Positions 47,854 to 56,378 of a DNA stretch of 64,000 nucleotides are shown one piece after another. This DNA comes from Hymenobacter translucens. GTDB taxonomy: Bacteria > Bacteroidota > Bacteroidia > Cytophagales > Hymenobacteraceae. Made by a program: the position numbers and the translations under genes. Numbering within the stretch: position 1 is the first letter of the stretch; each line of letters begins with the position of its first letter. Location of the stretch: the NCBI RefSeq assembly GCF_020685205.1, contig NZ_JAJERB010000009.1, positions 168,712-232,711 of the forward strand. Reading direction: 5' to 3'. Below the pieces are notes generated by a model that worked only from the letters and a program-made list of their open reading frames with translations, was not told where the DNA came from and searched no databases.

Positions 47854-48765
47854 ATGCTTCGCACCGCCTTTCCCGACCTCACCTGGTTGAAAAGCGAAGT
47901 AGCCCGCAACCTCACTTCCGGCCGGGGCTGGCCCAGCGTCATTATCCAGGCCCGACCCACGGCAGCCGAGCACCGCCCCGACATCCGCGGACCCCTGTCG
48001 TTGTTTACCAACCGCAGCGGGGCCAGCTACTGCGCGGTGGGCCGGCACCGGGTCCGCATCGAGCCCGACTGCTACTTCCTCACCAACGCCGACGAGCACT
48101 ACACGCTCGACGTGGAAGAGCCCGGCCAAACAGAGACGTTCAACATCCACTTCGGCACCGCCCTGGCCGAAACCGTGCTGCGCGACCTGGTAGCGCCCAC
48201 CAGCCAGCTACTCGACGAGCCTTTCACGTCCGGGCCACCCGTGCGCTTCTTCAACCGGCTGTACGGCAAGGACCCGACGCTCGACGCGTTGCTGGCCGCT
48301 ATTACCCGGCAGGCCGACGACTACAATACCAATGCTCTGCTTCGGGAGCAGCTGCTGCTGCAGGTGCTGGCGTACCTGCTCGGGGAGCACCGCCGCCTTC
48401 AGCAGCGCGTAGCCAGCCTTCCCGCCCTGCGCAGCAGTACCCGCACCGAGCTGTTCCGCCGCCTGAGCGTGTCGCTCGACTACCTGTACTCCCGCTACGC
48501 CACCGACCTCAGCCTCGACGAGCTGGCCGGGGTAGCCTGCCTGTCGAAGTTTCATTACCTGCGCCTGTTCCGGGCCTGGCAGGGGCAGACGCCCTACGCC
48601 TTTCTGCGGCAGCTGCGGGTGCAGAAGGCCCGGCGCCTGCTGCGCACCGGGGTGTTGCCGGTAGGGGAGGTGGGCACCCTCGTGGGGTTCGACAGCAGCA
48701 GCTCGTTTTGCCGGGCATTCCGGCAGTGCACCGGGCAGTGGCCCCAGGCGTACCGGCAGGCCTAG
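47854..48765 (+). CDS. AraC-family transcriptional regulator
   Basis: This 303-residue protein has an N-terminal cupin-like ligand domain (residues about 35-170; GRHRVRIEPDCYFLTNADEH, EPGQTETFNIHFGTALAETV) and a C-terminal double helix-turn-helix. The latter shows YSRYATDLSLDELAGVACLS, FHYLRLFRAWQGQTPYAFLR and VGEVGTLVGFDSSSSFCRAF, the AraC signature. The ligand and targets are unknown. The membrane-protein gene 80 bp downstream may be a target because it is co-oriented. Confidence 0.92.
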   Translation: MLRTAFPDLTWLKSEVARNLTSGRGWPSVIIQARPTAAEHRPDIRGPLSLFTNRSGASYCAVGRHRVRIEPDCYFLTNADEHYTLDVEEPGQTETFNIHFGTALAETVLRDLVAPTSQLLDEPFTSGPPVRFFNRLYGKDPTLDALLAAITRQADDYNTNALLREQLLLQVLAYLLGEHRRLQQRVASLPALRSSTRTELFRRLSVSLDYLYSRYATDLSLDELAGVACLSKFHYLRLFRAWQGQTPYAFLRQLRVQKARRLLRTGVLPVGEVGTLVGFDSSSSFCRAFRQCTGQWPQAYRQA

Positions 48766-48845
48766 CCGGAATTAGCAATTTTTGTCAATGCTGCCGGCCC
48801 GGTCCCGGCTAGTTTTGGGCATTCACTCACAAAAGCTGAAGCGCA

Positions 48846-49610
48846 ATGGAAACGGGTATTGCCGGGCTGGCCGGCTGGTTGTTTGTTGGTTTGGTAGCAG
48901 CATTAGGCGTGCTCGTCATCCGGGGCGTAAGCCGGGCGCTGCGGCGGCAGTACGATGCCCCCACTGCGCTGCGTGGGAAGCTGCTGGTGCGGGCCGGTCT
49001 GCTGCTCTGGCTGGGGCTAACGGCAACGCTGGCGGCCACGGGCCAGCTTAGCGACTTCGGCGCCCGCCCGCCCCGGCTGCTGCTGCTGTTGCTGCCGCCC
49101 CTGGGGCTGGCTTTCTGGCTTGCCCGGTCGGCAGCCGTGGGCCGGCTGCTCAATGCTGTGCCCCGCAGCGGACTGATTTACCTGCAAAGCTGCCGGGTTG
49201 TGGTGGAGGTAGTGCTCTGGCTGCTGTTTCTGGGCGGCGCGGTGCCGGTGCAGATGACGTTCGAAGGGCTGAACTGGGACGTGCTGACCGGCCTCACGGC
49301 TCCGCTGGCAGCGTATTTCTGCTTTAGAGCCGGGCACCAGCACTGGAAAGCTGCTCTTGCCTGGAACCTGCTGGGCCTGGCCTTGCTGCTTAACATCGTG
49401 ACGATTGCAATGCTGTCGGCCCCGATGCCGATCCGGCAATTCTTCAACGAGCCGGCCAACACCGTCATCACCCATTTCCCGATGATCTGGCTGCCTACGT
49501 TCGTGGTGCCGCTGGCTTACTGCCTGCACGTGCTGTCCATCCGGCAGTTGTGGCGGCTGCGCAAGACCGGTGCCCAACAAGCGCTAAAGCCAGTAGTTGC
49601 CGCCGCCTAG
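48846..49610 (+). CDS. Multi-pass membrane protein, unknown function
   Basis: This 254-residue protein has about seven hydrophobic segments (GLAGWLFVGLVAALGVLVIR, LVRAGLLLWLGLTATLA, VVVEVVLWLLFLGGAVPVQM, LLGLALLLNIVTIAMLS, PTFVVPLAYCLHVLSIR). No family motif is recognised. A conserved-looking loop, FNEPANTVITHFPMIWL, resembles some small uncharacterised Bacteroidota membrane proteins. It lies between the AraC regulator and ruvB on the same strand. Regulation by the AraC protein is inference from position. Confidence 0.75.
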   Translation: METGIAGLAGWLFVGLVAALGVLVIRGVSRALRRQYDAPTALRGKLLVRAGLLLWLGLTATLAATGQLSDFGARPPRLLLLLLPPLGLAFWLARSAAVGRLLNAVPRSGLIYLQSCRVVVEVVLWLLFLGGAVPVQMTFEGLNWDVLTGLTAPLAAYFCFRAGHQHWKAALAWNLLGLALLLNIVTIAMLSAPMPIRQFFNEPANTVITHFPMIWLPTFVVPLAYCLHVLSIRQLWRLRKTGAQQALKPVVAAA

Positions 49611-49751
49611 CAGTCACCAGCTGAATTTGCTAATAAGGTTGGCAAATAGTCGGCCGGATGACGGATTTCGACTTCTTTTTGCTAAAGAACGGGAGCTTTT
49701 TGCGGATTCAAAGCGTTACCTTTCGACAACGCAACGACTATTTTTGCCCCT

Positions 49752-50801
49752 ATGCGCGAACAATTTCTAACCGGTGGCACCGACCACCTCAGCCCGGCCG
49801 AAAAGGAAATCGACAAGGCTTTGCGCCCGCTCAGCTTTTCCGATTTCGCGGGCCAGGACAAAGTGGTGGAAAACCTGAAGGTATTCGTGGGCGCGGCCAA
49901 GCAGCGCGGCGAAGCCCTCGACCACGTGCTGCTGCACGGCCCTCCCGGTCTGGGCAAAACCACGCTCTCGCACATCATCGCCAACGAGCTGGGTGCCGGC
50001 ATCAAGATGACGTCCGGCCCGGTACTCGACAAGCCTTCCGATCTGGCCGGCCTGCTCACTAACCTGGAGCCGCACGACGTGCTCTTCATCGACGAGATTC
50101 ACCGCCTGAACCCGGTGGTGGAAGAATATCTGTACTCGGCTATGGAGGATTACCGCATCGACATCATGCTCGACTCGGGCCCGAACGCCCGCTCGGTGCA
50201 GATCTCGCTGTCGCCCTTCACGCTGATTGGGGCTACCACCCGCTCGGGCATGCTCACCTCGCCGCTGCGGGCCCGCTTCGGCATCAGCTCCCGCCTGGAG
50301 TACTACGACGCCCAACTGCTGACGAGCATCGTGCAGCGCTCGGCTGAGATTCTGGGCACGCCCATCCACGAGGATGCCGCCTTCGAAATTGCCCGCCGCT
50401 CCCGCGGTACGCCGCGTATTGCCAACAACCTGCTGCGCCGTACCCGCGACTTCGCTCAGATCAAAGGCACCGGCACCATCACCCAGGATATTGCCCAGTT
50501 TGCCCTGAATGCCCTCGACGTGGACGCCCGCGGCCTCGACGACATGGACAAGCGCATCCTGAACACCATCATCGACAAGTTCAAAGGTGGTCCGGTAGGC
50601 CTCGGCACCATTGCCACCGCCTGCGGGGAAGAAGCCGAAACCATCGAGGAAGTGTACGAGCCGTTCCTGATCCAGGAAGGCTACATCAAGCGTACCTCCC
50701 GGGGCCGCGAAGCCACCGAAGCCGCCTACGTGCACCTCGGCAAGCTGCTGCCCCAGCATCTGCGCGGTAATACCACCGACCTGTTCGGCGGCCAGGCGTA
50801 A
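49752..50801 (+). CDS. ruvB: Holliday junction branch migration ATPase RuvB
   Basis: This 349-residue AAA+ motor of RuvABC drives branch migration of recombination intermediates. It has RPLSFSDFAGQDKVVENLKV, Walker A (LLHGPPGLGKTTLSHIIANE), Walker B (VLFIDEIHRLNPVVEEYLYS), the RuvB signature around IGATTRSGMLTSPLRARFGI, and the C-terminal winged helix (LIQEGYIKRTSRGREATEAA). Length is normal. A -7 match TATTTTTG (49739-49746) lies 5 bp before the ATG, so the message may be nearly leaderless. recA is at 16 kb and ruvA/ruvC are not in this window. Confidence 0.97.
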   Translation: MREQFLTGGTDHLSPAEKEIDKALRPLSFSDFAGQDKVVENLKVFVGAAKQRGEALDHVLLHGPPGLGKTTLSHIIANELGAGIKMTSGPVLDKPSDLAGLLTNLEPHDVLFIDEIHRLNPVVEEYLYSAMEDYRIDIMLDSGPNARSVQISLSPFTLIGATTRSGMLTSPLRARFGISSRLEYYDAQLLTSIVQRSAEILGTPIHEDAAFEIARRSRGTPRIANNLLRRTRDFAQIKGTGTITQDIAQFALNALDVDARGLDDMDKRILNTIIDKFKGGPVGLGTIATACGEEAETIEEVYEPFLIQEGYIKRTSRGREATEAAYVHLGKLLPQHLRGNTTDLFGGQA

Positions 50802-50824
50802 AAAGCCCGGCTTAGCCGGCACTT

Positions 50825-50868
50825 AAACTTTCGCATACTGTCCCGGTCGGGACAGCATGCGAAAGTTT
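50825..50868. terminator. Long inverted repeat downstream of ruvB
   Basis: AAACTTTCGCAT, CTGTCCCG and their reverse complements form a 44-bp near-perfect stem around a 2-nt centre. The stem is flanked by T-rich sequence on the right. It is a likely terminator for ruvB, but its length and the even arms are greater than needed. Confidence 0.7.
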
Positions 50869-51250
50869 TGTCGTTTATAGAGCCCTTCTTTTTTCTGGTG
50901 TGATGGGTATTCTAGAGAGGCTTGTGGGTTTATTCCGCACCCGCTTGACTAGCAATAAGCGGTATATAGTGCTTTTGAAAGGCAACAGGCTGGGGACAAC
51001 GCTTCTCGAAAAAGAAGGACTTGCACGCAGGCGGCATATGATCAGAAGTCAGTCGATACACCGGTTTAGCACGAATGTCTTGGATTTGACATTGCAGACA
51101 GCAAACTGAACCAACAGGAGCACGGAGAGTGATTAGTGAAAATATTTTATTGCTTTTCGATAAATATTTATTGATAATTGCGGCGGATACAGCCTGCCGC
51201 ACGGGGCGGAAACAAGGCGGAGCATCCAGTAGTAACTAGCAACCACAGCT
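50869..51250. other. AT-richer intergenic region with no convincing gene
   Basis: This 380-bp stretch is clearly lower in GC than its neighbours. A short plus-strand frame (50900-51109, 69 residues, basic) and opposing minus-strand frames exist, but none has a recognisable domain, promoter or codon bias. It may be a gene remnant or a horizontally acquired scar next to the DUF2975/XRE pair. I see no repeat units in it. Confidence 0.4.
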
Positions 51251-51778
51251 ATGCGGACACAGTCAACCCTTCCCCTGAAGATCATGCACATCCTGTTCTG
51301 GATACTTTTCATTGGCTTTTGCATCCAGGCCGGGTCCTTGGTCATCTCCTTCCTGGTAAGTGAGTTCGTCAACCCGGATGCGGCGCAGAACCTCTATATG
51401 GGAATGAACCTGGCCGCCCTGAAGAAGTACAGCGAAGCGCATTACATCAGTATTGTATCCTTTTACGTGTACTTCGTGGCAGTTAAAGCCTGCATGGCCT
51501 ACCTGGTGATTCAGATCTTCCGGAAAATAGATATGGAAGCGCCCTTCAGTGCTGAAGTCGCCGTCCTGATAACTAAAATCAGTCACCTCGCCCTGGGCGC
51601 CGGTGTAGTGGGCCTGCTCGCCACCCGCTACAGCAAGTGGCTCATGAAAAGTGACGCTGTCGAAACGCTGACGTGGCCCGGCGGGGAGTTTCTGCTGCTG
51701 GCCGGCATCATCTTCATCATTGCCCAGGTTTTTCAGCGGGGCACCGACATCCAGGCGGAAAACGACCTGACCGTATAG
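51251..51778 (+). CDS. DUF2975 membrane protein
   Basis: This 175-residue protein has four predicted membrane helices (HILFWILFIGFCIQAGSLVI, VSFYVYFVAVKACMAYLVIQ, LALGAGVVGLLATRY, FLLLAGIIFIIAQVFQRG). It ends in the DUF2975 signature (FQRGTDIQAENDLTV). In this family the gene is nearly always followed by a small Cro/CI-like regulator of the YozG type, as here, two bases downstream. The pair probably works together, and one proposed role is sensing or secretion control. The function is not known. Confidence 0.9.
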   Translation: MRTQSTLPLKIMHILFWILFIGFCIQAGSLVISFLVSEFVNPDAAQNLYMGMNLAALKKYSEAHYISIVSFYVYFVAVKACMAYLVIQIFRKIDMEAPFSAEVAVLITKISHLALGAGVVGLLATRYSKWLMKSDAVETLTWPGGEFLLLAGIIFIIAQVFQRGTDIQAENDLTV

Positions 51779-51780
51779 CC

Positions 51781-51981
51781 ATGCCCATTATTGTAAACCT
51801 GGACGTCGTGATGGCCCAACGGAAAATGTCCCTGAGCGAGCTTGCCGGCAAGGTTGACCTGACCCTGGCCAACCTCTCCATCCTGAAAACCGGTAAAGCC
51901 AAGGCCGTGCGTTTCAGCACGCTGGAGGCTTTGTGCAAAGCCCTGGATTGCCAGCCCGGCGACATTTTAGCGTTTCGCTAA
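51781..51981 (+). CDS. YozG-like XRE-family HTH regulator
   Basis: The start is placed at ATG 51781 (MPIIVNLDVVMAQRKMSLSE), two bases after the DUF2975 stop, giving 66 residues. The helix-turn-helix is clear: MSLSELAGKVDLTLANLSIL and FSTLEALCKALDCQPGDILA. This is the Cro/CI-type regulator that accompanies DUF2975 proteins. It likely binds DNA as a dimer and may autoregulate the operon. Confidence 0.93.
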   Translation: MPIIVNLDVVMAQRKMSLSELAGKVDLTLANLSILKTGKAKAVRFSTLEALCKALDCQPGDILAFR

Positions 51982-52096
51982 TCCGCAGCGCTGAACTACC
52001 CGGGCCTTGCTGGCTGTTGTGAGGCCTAGGCCACGCCGGCCATGGTCGGCTACAACGCATTCTTTCCCGGCGGTTTGCCCGCTACCCCCATTCTCT

Positions 52097-53065
52097 ATGC
52101 TTCCCACCGCCCAGTACACTGCTTTTATCAAGCGCCGCGCGGCGGAGCTGGGCTTTATGTACTGCGGCATCTCCAAGGCCGAGTTTCTGGAGGAGGAGGC
52201 GCCCCGGCTGGAAAACTGGCTGAACCGCAACATGCACGGGCAGATGGGCTACATGGCCAACCACTTCGACAAGCGCCTCGACCCGCGTCTGCTGGTGCCC
52301 GGGGCCAAATCGGTAGTTTCTCTGCTGCTCAACTACTTTCCGGCCCCCGAAGACCAGCAGCCGGCCGACACGCTTCAGATCAGCAAGTATGCCTATGGTC
52401 GCGACTATCACTTCGTCATCAAGGACAAGCTGAAAACGCTGCTGGCCGACATCCAGACGGAAATCGGGGAGGTAGACGGCCGGGTGTTCGTGGACTCGGC
52501 CCCGGTGATGGACAAGGCCTGGGCGAAAAAGAGCGGACTGGGCTGGATGGGCAAGAACGCCAACCTGATTACGCCCGGCACCGGCTCGTTCTACTTTATT
52601 GCCGAGCTCATTATCGACCTGGCCCTCGACTACGACGGGCCGATCAAGGATTACTGCGGCACCTGTACCCGATGCATGGATGCCTGTCCCACCGGCGCCA
52701 TCACCGAGCCCTACGTGGTGGATGGCAGCAAGTGCATCAGCTACTTCACCATTGAGCTGAAAGACCAGATTCCGCAGGAGGTAGGCGGCAAGTTCGGGCA
52801 GTGGATGTTCGGCTGCGACATCTGCCAGGACGTGTGCCCCTGGAACCGGTTTGCCAAGCCCCATCAGGAACCCCAGTTTCAGGCGCACCCCCAGCTTAAG
52901 GAGCTGCGCCCGGCCGACTGGCAGGAAATCACGCACGAGTTGTTTTCGGAGCTGTTCCGGCAGTCAGCCGTTAAGCGCACGGGCTACGCGGGCCTGACCC
53001 GCAACATTCAGTTTATAACCAACGGGGAGCTGGTACTGCCCCAAAACGAAGAAAGGGCTGAATAG
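52097..53065 (+). CDS. queG: Epoxyqueuosine reductase
   Basis: ATG 52097 (MLPTAQYTAFIKRRAAELGF) is used; 30 upstream in-frame residues look non-coding. The 322-residue protein reduces epoxyqueuosine to queuosine in tRNA and needs cobalamin and two [4Fe-4S] clusters. The cluster motifs are CGTCTRCMDACPTGAI and CDICQDVCPWN. The family core includes YAYGRDYHFVIKDKLKTLLA, VFVDSAPVMDKAWAKKSGLG and WMGKNANLITPGTGSFYFIA. The stop is followed by a convergent small gene 37 bp away. Confidence 0.96.
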   Translation: MLPTAQYTAFIKRRAAELGFMYCGISKAEFLEEEAPRLENWLNRNMHGQMGYMANHFDKRLDPRLLVPGAKSVVSLLLNYFPAPEDQQPADTLQISKYAYGRDYHFVIKDKLKTLLADIQTEIGEVDGRVFVDSAPVMDKAWAKKSGLGWMGKNANLITPGTGSFYFIAELIIDLALDYDGPIKDYCGTCTRCMDACPTGAITEPYVVDGSKCISYFTIELKDQIPQEVGGKFGQWMFGCDICQDVCPWNRFAKPHQEPQFQAHPQLKELRPADWQEITHELFSELFRQSAVKRTGYAGLTRNIQFITNGELVLPQNEERAE

Positions 53066-53102
53066 CCCTTTCTGGTTGTCTACTGTTGCAGTTGACGGCT
53101 GC

Positions 53103-53297
53103 CTACGCCTGCGCCGGCTGTCCGAAGACGCGGTTGAGAATCCGGCGGTAGACGTTGGAAAACTGGTTGTAGCACCACTCTTTGAGTTGAACGAGCTCGT
53201 CGGGGACAAGCATCCGGAGCGCCTTGCGCAGCTCTTTCTCGAAGAGGATCTGGTCGAAGCTGACTTTGAGCAGGATGGTTTTTGCGTATTCCAGCAT
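53103..53297 (-). CDS. Small conserved hypothetical protein, 64 residues
   Basis: ATG 53297 (MLEYAKTILLKVSFDQILFE) is chosen over longer in-frame extensions, which pass through AT-rich non-coding sequence. The product is a basic helical protein with a middle segment KELRKALRMLVPDELVQLKE and the end LNRVFGQPAQA. It resembles short proteins I associate with Hymenobacter-like genomes, but I cannot name a function. It is convergent with queG. The upstream 180 bp (53298-53476) are AT-rich and contain a terminator but no gene. Confidence 0.75.
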   Translation of the reverse strand: MLEYAKTILLKVSFDQILFEKELRKALRMLVPDELVQLKEWCYNQFSNVYRRILNRVFGQPAQA

Positions 53298-53476
53298 CGG
53301 GGTGGGAGGTTTGGTTGTGAGAGTAGAACAGTAAACTGGGCATGTATACGGTCGAAACCGAAAAAGCATACATGTGTTGGGCATGAAGCTTTTATTATGT
53401 ATGAATTTAAAGAAATAAACCCCCAAAATGCAAGCTGAGCAATACTTTTTTATATAAATCACCCGAAAAGGCCCAA

Positions 53477-53503
53477 AAAAAGGAGCAACTAATGCTCCTT
53501 TTT
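53477..53503. terminator. Terminator of the ferritin-like cluster
   Basis: AAAAAGGAGCA and TGCTCCTTTTT with a 5-nt loop lie 26 bp after the last ferritin-like gene on the minus strand. This closes the four-gene cluster. Confidence 0.88.
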
Positions 53504-53528
53504 CCGGGGGTAAAAATGCCGCTTGCGT

Positions 53529-54380
53529 TTAGTACACAAACAAACTTACCAGGTCGGTGGCTACTTCAGCCGTAACGGGCTCATCAAAGGCTTCGGCTAC
53601 TGCTTTCAGAATATTGGCCCCGCTGCCGATAGGTAAAGTCGAGAACGGAACCGGGAGCCCGCTGGGCAGGGTCTGGACCTGGGAGTTTTCCCCGGCGTAC
53701 ACTACCTCCGTTTTGCCGGGTACCGTAATCGACGCGTCCGACTCACTGATCCAGCTTTTTACCGCCGCCCCGCGGCTGCGGCGCATCGAGCGAATGTGGG
53801 ATGCGTGCCGGGCTTCTACAGCATGGATGCGCAGCGCAGCCTGCAACAGGGCGTTATCGGTGCTCAGAAAGCCCAGCTGGCCTTTGTAGGCGCGCACGCC
53901 GGCGTCTTCCAGGGTCTGGGCCACTTTCAGGAAGTCGTCGAAGTTCTGGAATACCGTGGGAAAGACAGCAGCCGTAGCGCCGTTCTTACTGCCCGTGAAG
54001 TCGAAGTTAGGCTTGGCCGGCACCTCTGCCCCTGACGAGCGGATGACAGTGGTCAGGAACGCGACGTGCTGGGCTTCGTGCTGCTGAATCAACTCAATGG
54101 CGGGCCGGGTTCCGGTCGGGAAAAAGGAAGCCGGCTGAGCCAGGGCCTGCAGGTAAAACTCGTTTTCGAGGTGCTCGAGCGTCAGGGCCAGGGTCAGCAC
54201 GTCCTGAATCGTGCGCAGGTTGCGGCCGTAGGCCTGGGGCAGCATGGCGCCGAAAGCCAGGGGCAGGGCCGCCACAGCCTTGCGACCCAGGGAGCTGAGC
54301 ACGGTGCGCCGCACGCTCGGGCGCTCGTAAACGGCAGGATCAGCCTCGGCCAGGGCCGACAGTAGTTTGAATATGTTCAT
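53529..54380 (-). CDS. Ferritin-like domain protein, long type (copy 2)
   Basis: ATG 54380 (MNIFKLLSALAEADPAVYER) gives 283 residues; 30 extra upstream residues are unlikely. An N-terminal Tat-like region (SVRRTVLSSLGRKAVAALPL) and a ferritin-like four-helix bundle follow: LTLALTLEHLENEFYLQALA, LIQQHEAQHVAFLTTVIRSS, then IHAVEARHASHIRSMRR. The conserved Glu and His residues are the family metal or structural sites (Ferritin_2, PF13668-like). The tail after residue 215 is beta-rich. It pairs with the short-type protein encoded just upstream, repeating the arrangement at 55-57 kb. Confidence 0.88.
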   Translation of the reverse strand: MNIFKLLSALAEADPAVYERPSVRRTVLSSLGRKAVAALPLAFGAMLPQAYGRNLRTIQDVLTLALTLEHLENEFYLQALAQPASFFPTGTRPAIELIQQHEAQHVAFLTTVIRSSGAEVPAKPNFDFTGSKNGATAAVFPTVFQNFDDFLKVAQTLEDAGVRAYKGQLGFLSTDNALLQAALRIHAVEARHASHIRSMRRSRGAAVKSWISESDASITVPGKTEVVYAGENSQVQTLPSGLPVPFSTLPIGSGANILKAVAEAFDEPVTAEVATDLVSLFVY

Positions 54381-54408
54381 GAAAGGCAGAGCAGAAAGCA
54401 GTCCGGAC

Positions 54409-55122
54409 CTAGCTTGTGGGCAGATCTGACACGATAACGGGGATTTTATAGAACTGGGCAGTGGCCGCAATAACCTGTGTGGGCGTCAGCGCGCGTTCGA
54501 GGCCGGCAAACGTGCCGGTGGCTTCTACTACGTCGGCACCGGCAAAGGCAGTGGACTGAACCAGGCTGGGCTGGGCCAGGTCGCGCACGAGGGCTGCGTG
54601 CCGGGCTTCCACGGAGGCAATTTTGGCGAGCAGGGCCAGGTACACCGGCTGCACCAGCAGGCTGATGGCGCCGTTGTAGGCGGCCACCCCGATGTCCTCA
54701 ATGGTTTTAGCCGCCGCCAGTACACTGCTGCGGGAAGTGAAGTTGACCGAGGAAAAGTCGAATTCCATGGTTCCGAACCGGTTCGCGCCCAGCACGTGGT
54801 TGAAAAACTCCCGGTGAATCACTTCATGGTCGCGCAGGTCAGTGAAGTACGCCAGGTCCCCGGCAATGAAATCAGCGGGGGGAGCATCCACCACCTTTTG
54901 GTAGAAAGCGGCTTCAAGCTGCTCAAGCAGCAGGAAGTAGTTGAAAACCCCTCCGTCGCCCTTGCCCACGTTCAAGAACGGTGACTGCACGGTGGGTTCC
55001 GTATCATCACAACCAGCCAGCACCAGCGCCGAGGTGGCTGCCGTAGCTCCGGCCACCCGGAGAAAAGAGCGGCGGCGCATTACCCGCCCCAGAAAAGATT
55101 GGTCAGCAACAGAATCAGACAT
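54409..55122 (-). CDS. Ferritin-like Tat lipoprotein, short type (copy 2)
   Basis: This 237-residue protein carries a twin-arginine motif (RRRSFLRVAGATAATSALVL) followed by a lipobox (LAGC), so it is a predicted Tat-exported lipoprotein. The ferritin-like helices are FLLLEQLEAAFYQKVVDAPP, LRDHEVIHREFFNHVLGA and LLAKIASVEARHAALVRDLA. The Glu-x6-Tyr and His/Glu pairs fit the PF13668 family linked with stress or desiccation proteins. It ends 28 bp before the long-type gene and is 193 bp from the first pair. Confidence 0.88.
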   Translation of the reverse strand: MSDSVADQSFLGRVMRRRSFLRVAGATAATSALVLAGCDDTEPTVQSPFLNVGKGDGGVFNYFLLLEQLEAAFYQKVVDAPPADFIAGDLAYFTDLRDHEVIHREFFNHVLGANRFGTMEFDFSSVNFTSRSSVLAAAKTIEDIGVAAYNGAISLLVQPVYLALLAKIASVEARHAALVRDLAQPSLVQSTAFAGADVVEATGTFAGLERALTPTQVIAATAQFYKIPVIVSDLPTS

Positions 55123-55256
55123 CAGCAGAATAGACTAGCAGGCAAAAATCAGATGGGCCGCAGGCGGCCCTCTACAAAGGTACTCCGATAATGCGGGATG
55201 CACCAATACCGGGAGCCCCGAAGCCCGGCCGGAGTTGCACGGGGCAGCTAAAACAA

Positions 55257-55285
55257 AAAAAGGACGACCGGGTGGCCGTCCTTTT
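55257..55285. terminator. Terminator between the two ferritin-like pairs
   Basis: AAAAAGGACG and CGTCCTTTTT with a 9-nt loop lie 31 bp after the long-type copy 1 stop on the minus strand. So each gene pair is a separate transcription unit. Confidence 0.88.
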
Positions 55286-55315
55286 TGTACGCAGGCAATG
55301 TTCGGAGCCGGGAGC

Positions 55316-56335
55316 TTAGAACAGGGTGCTGCTGGTGATGGTGAACGTGCGGGCAATGGTCGAAACCGTCGGCACGTCCAGGGGCTCGTCGAAAGCCTCC
55401 GAGAAGGCAGTGGCCGGGAAGTTGAGCGAAGCCAGCGCCGTCTGCAGGTTTACGCCGGGCGTGGTACCTACGGCACCCTGCGTCACGTTGGCCTCGCTGG
55501 GGAAGGTAATGCCGGCCGGGGTGTAGGCCGGAGCCGAGCCGGCGCCATAAATGGGAGCCGTCTGGGCGGGCGAAGCACCACCGTTGTCGTCACCGGTAAT
55601 CCAGCTCTTGGGCGACGTGCTGGGGTTGGAGCCAGCAGCCGTGGCGGAAGCCGCATTGTTCATCGGCCCGCCGCGGCGCATGGTGCGCAGACGGGAAGCG
55701 TGACGAGCTTCCACGGAGTGAATGTTCAGCGCCGCCGTCAGTACATCCTTGTTCGAAGCCAGATAGGGAGCCCCGCCCTTGTAGGCACGCACCCCGGTGT
55801 CTTCGAGCGACTGGGCTACGGCCAGGAACAGGGCCGCATTGGAGAACACGCCAGCAAACGGACCCGTGCCCGAGCCCTTGCCGCCGGTGAAGTCGAACTG
55901 CGACACGGCGGGTGCGGGAATGGCATTCGTACCCAGCGCGGTCCGCAGGAATTTCACGTGGTTGTTCTCATCCGTGCGGATCTTCAGGAGCGACGACAGG
56001 TTGGTAGCACTGAGCTGAGCACGGAGAGCCGTCTGAGCGGCCGTAGTCGTGTTGTTGTCGATGGTGCCGTCGCCCTGCAGGCCCAGGTTGTAGAAGTATG
56101 CCTCGAGGTACTCCAGCTTCAGGGCGAAGTTGAGCACATCGTTTACGGAAGGCGCGCTCGTCGTCTGACCGTAGGCTTTGTTGAAGAGGGAACCCATGGC
56201 CAGGGGCAGGGCTGCAGCCGTTATTTTTTTGCCGAAGCCGGTCAGGTGCTTGAATACGCGCCGGCGGGAGTCGAAACGCTCAAAAACCTCGGGGTCAGAT
56301 TTCTCGAGCTCGGAAAGGATTTGGAAGAAGTTCAT
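55316..56335 (-). CDS. Ferritin-like domain protein, long type (copy 1)
   Basis: This 339-residue protein starts MNFFQILSELEKSDPEVFER, nearly the same opening as copy 2. A Tat-like basic segment (SRRRVFKHLTGFGKKITAAA) and four helices follow (LNFALKLEYLEAYFYNLGLQ, KIRTDENNHVKFLRTALGTN, LNIHSVEARHASRLRTMRRG). The C-terminal part carries an Asn/Ser/Pro-rich segment and ends near LDVPTVSTIARTFTITSSTL. It is longer than copy 2 by about 55 residues, mostly in loops. It starts 43 bp after the short-type gene. Confidence 0.88.
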   Translation of the reverse strand: MNFFQILSELEKSDPEVFERFDSRRRVFKHLTGFGKKITAAALPLAMGSLFNKAYGQTTSAPSVNDVLNFALKLEYLEAYFYNLGLQGDGTIDNNTTTAAQTALRAQLSATNLSSLLKIRTDENNHVKFLRTALGTNAIPAPAVSQFDFTGGKGSGTGPFAGVFSNAALFLAVAQSLEDTGVRAYKGGAPYLASNKDVLTAALNIHSVEARHASRLRTMRRGGPMNNAASATAAGSNPSTSPKSWITGDDNGGASPAQTAPIYGAGSAPAYTPAGITFPSEANVTQGAVGTTPGVNLQTALASLNFPATAFSEAFDEPLDVPTVSTIARTFTITSSTLF

Positions 56336-56378
56336 AGTGGATTGCGAAATTGAGGTGGAAGGAAAGGCCGCAAGGGGC

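Noticed and set aside
50900..51109. A 69-residue plus-strand frame in the low-GC region after ruvB.
   Set aside because: It has no recognisable domain, promoter or conserved start and overlaps an opposing frame. It is kept only as an intergenic note.
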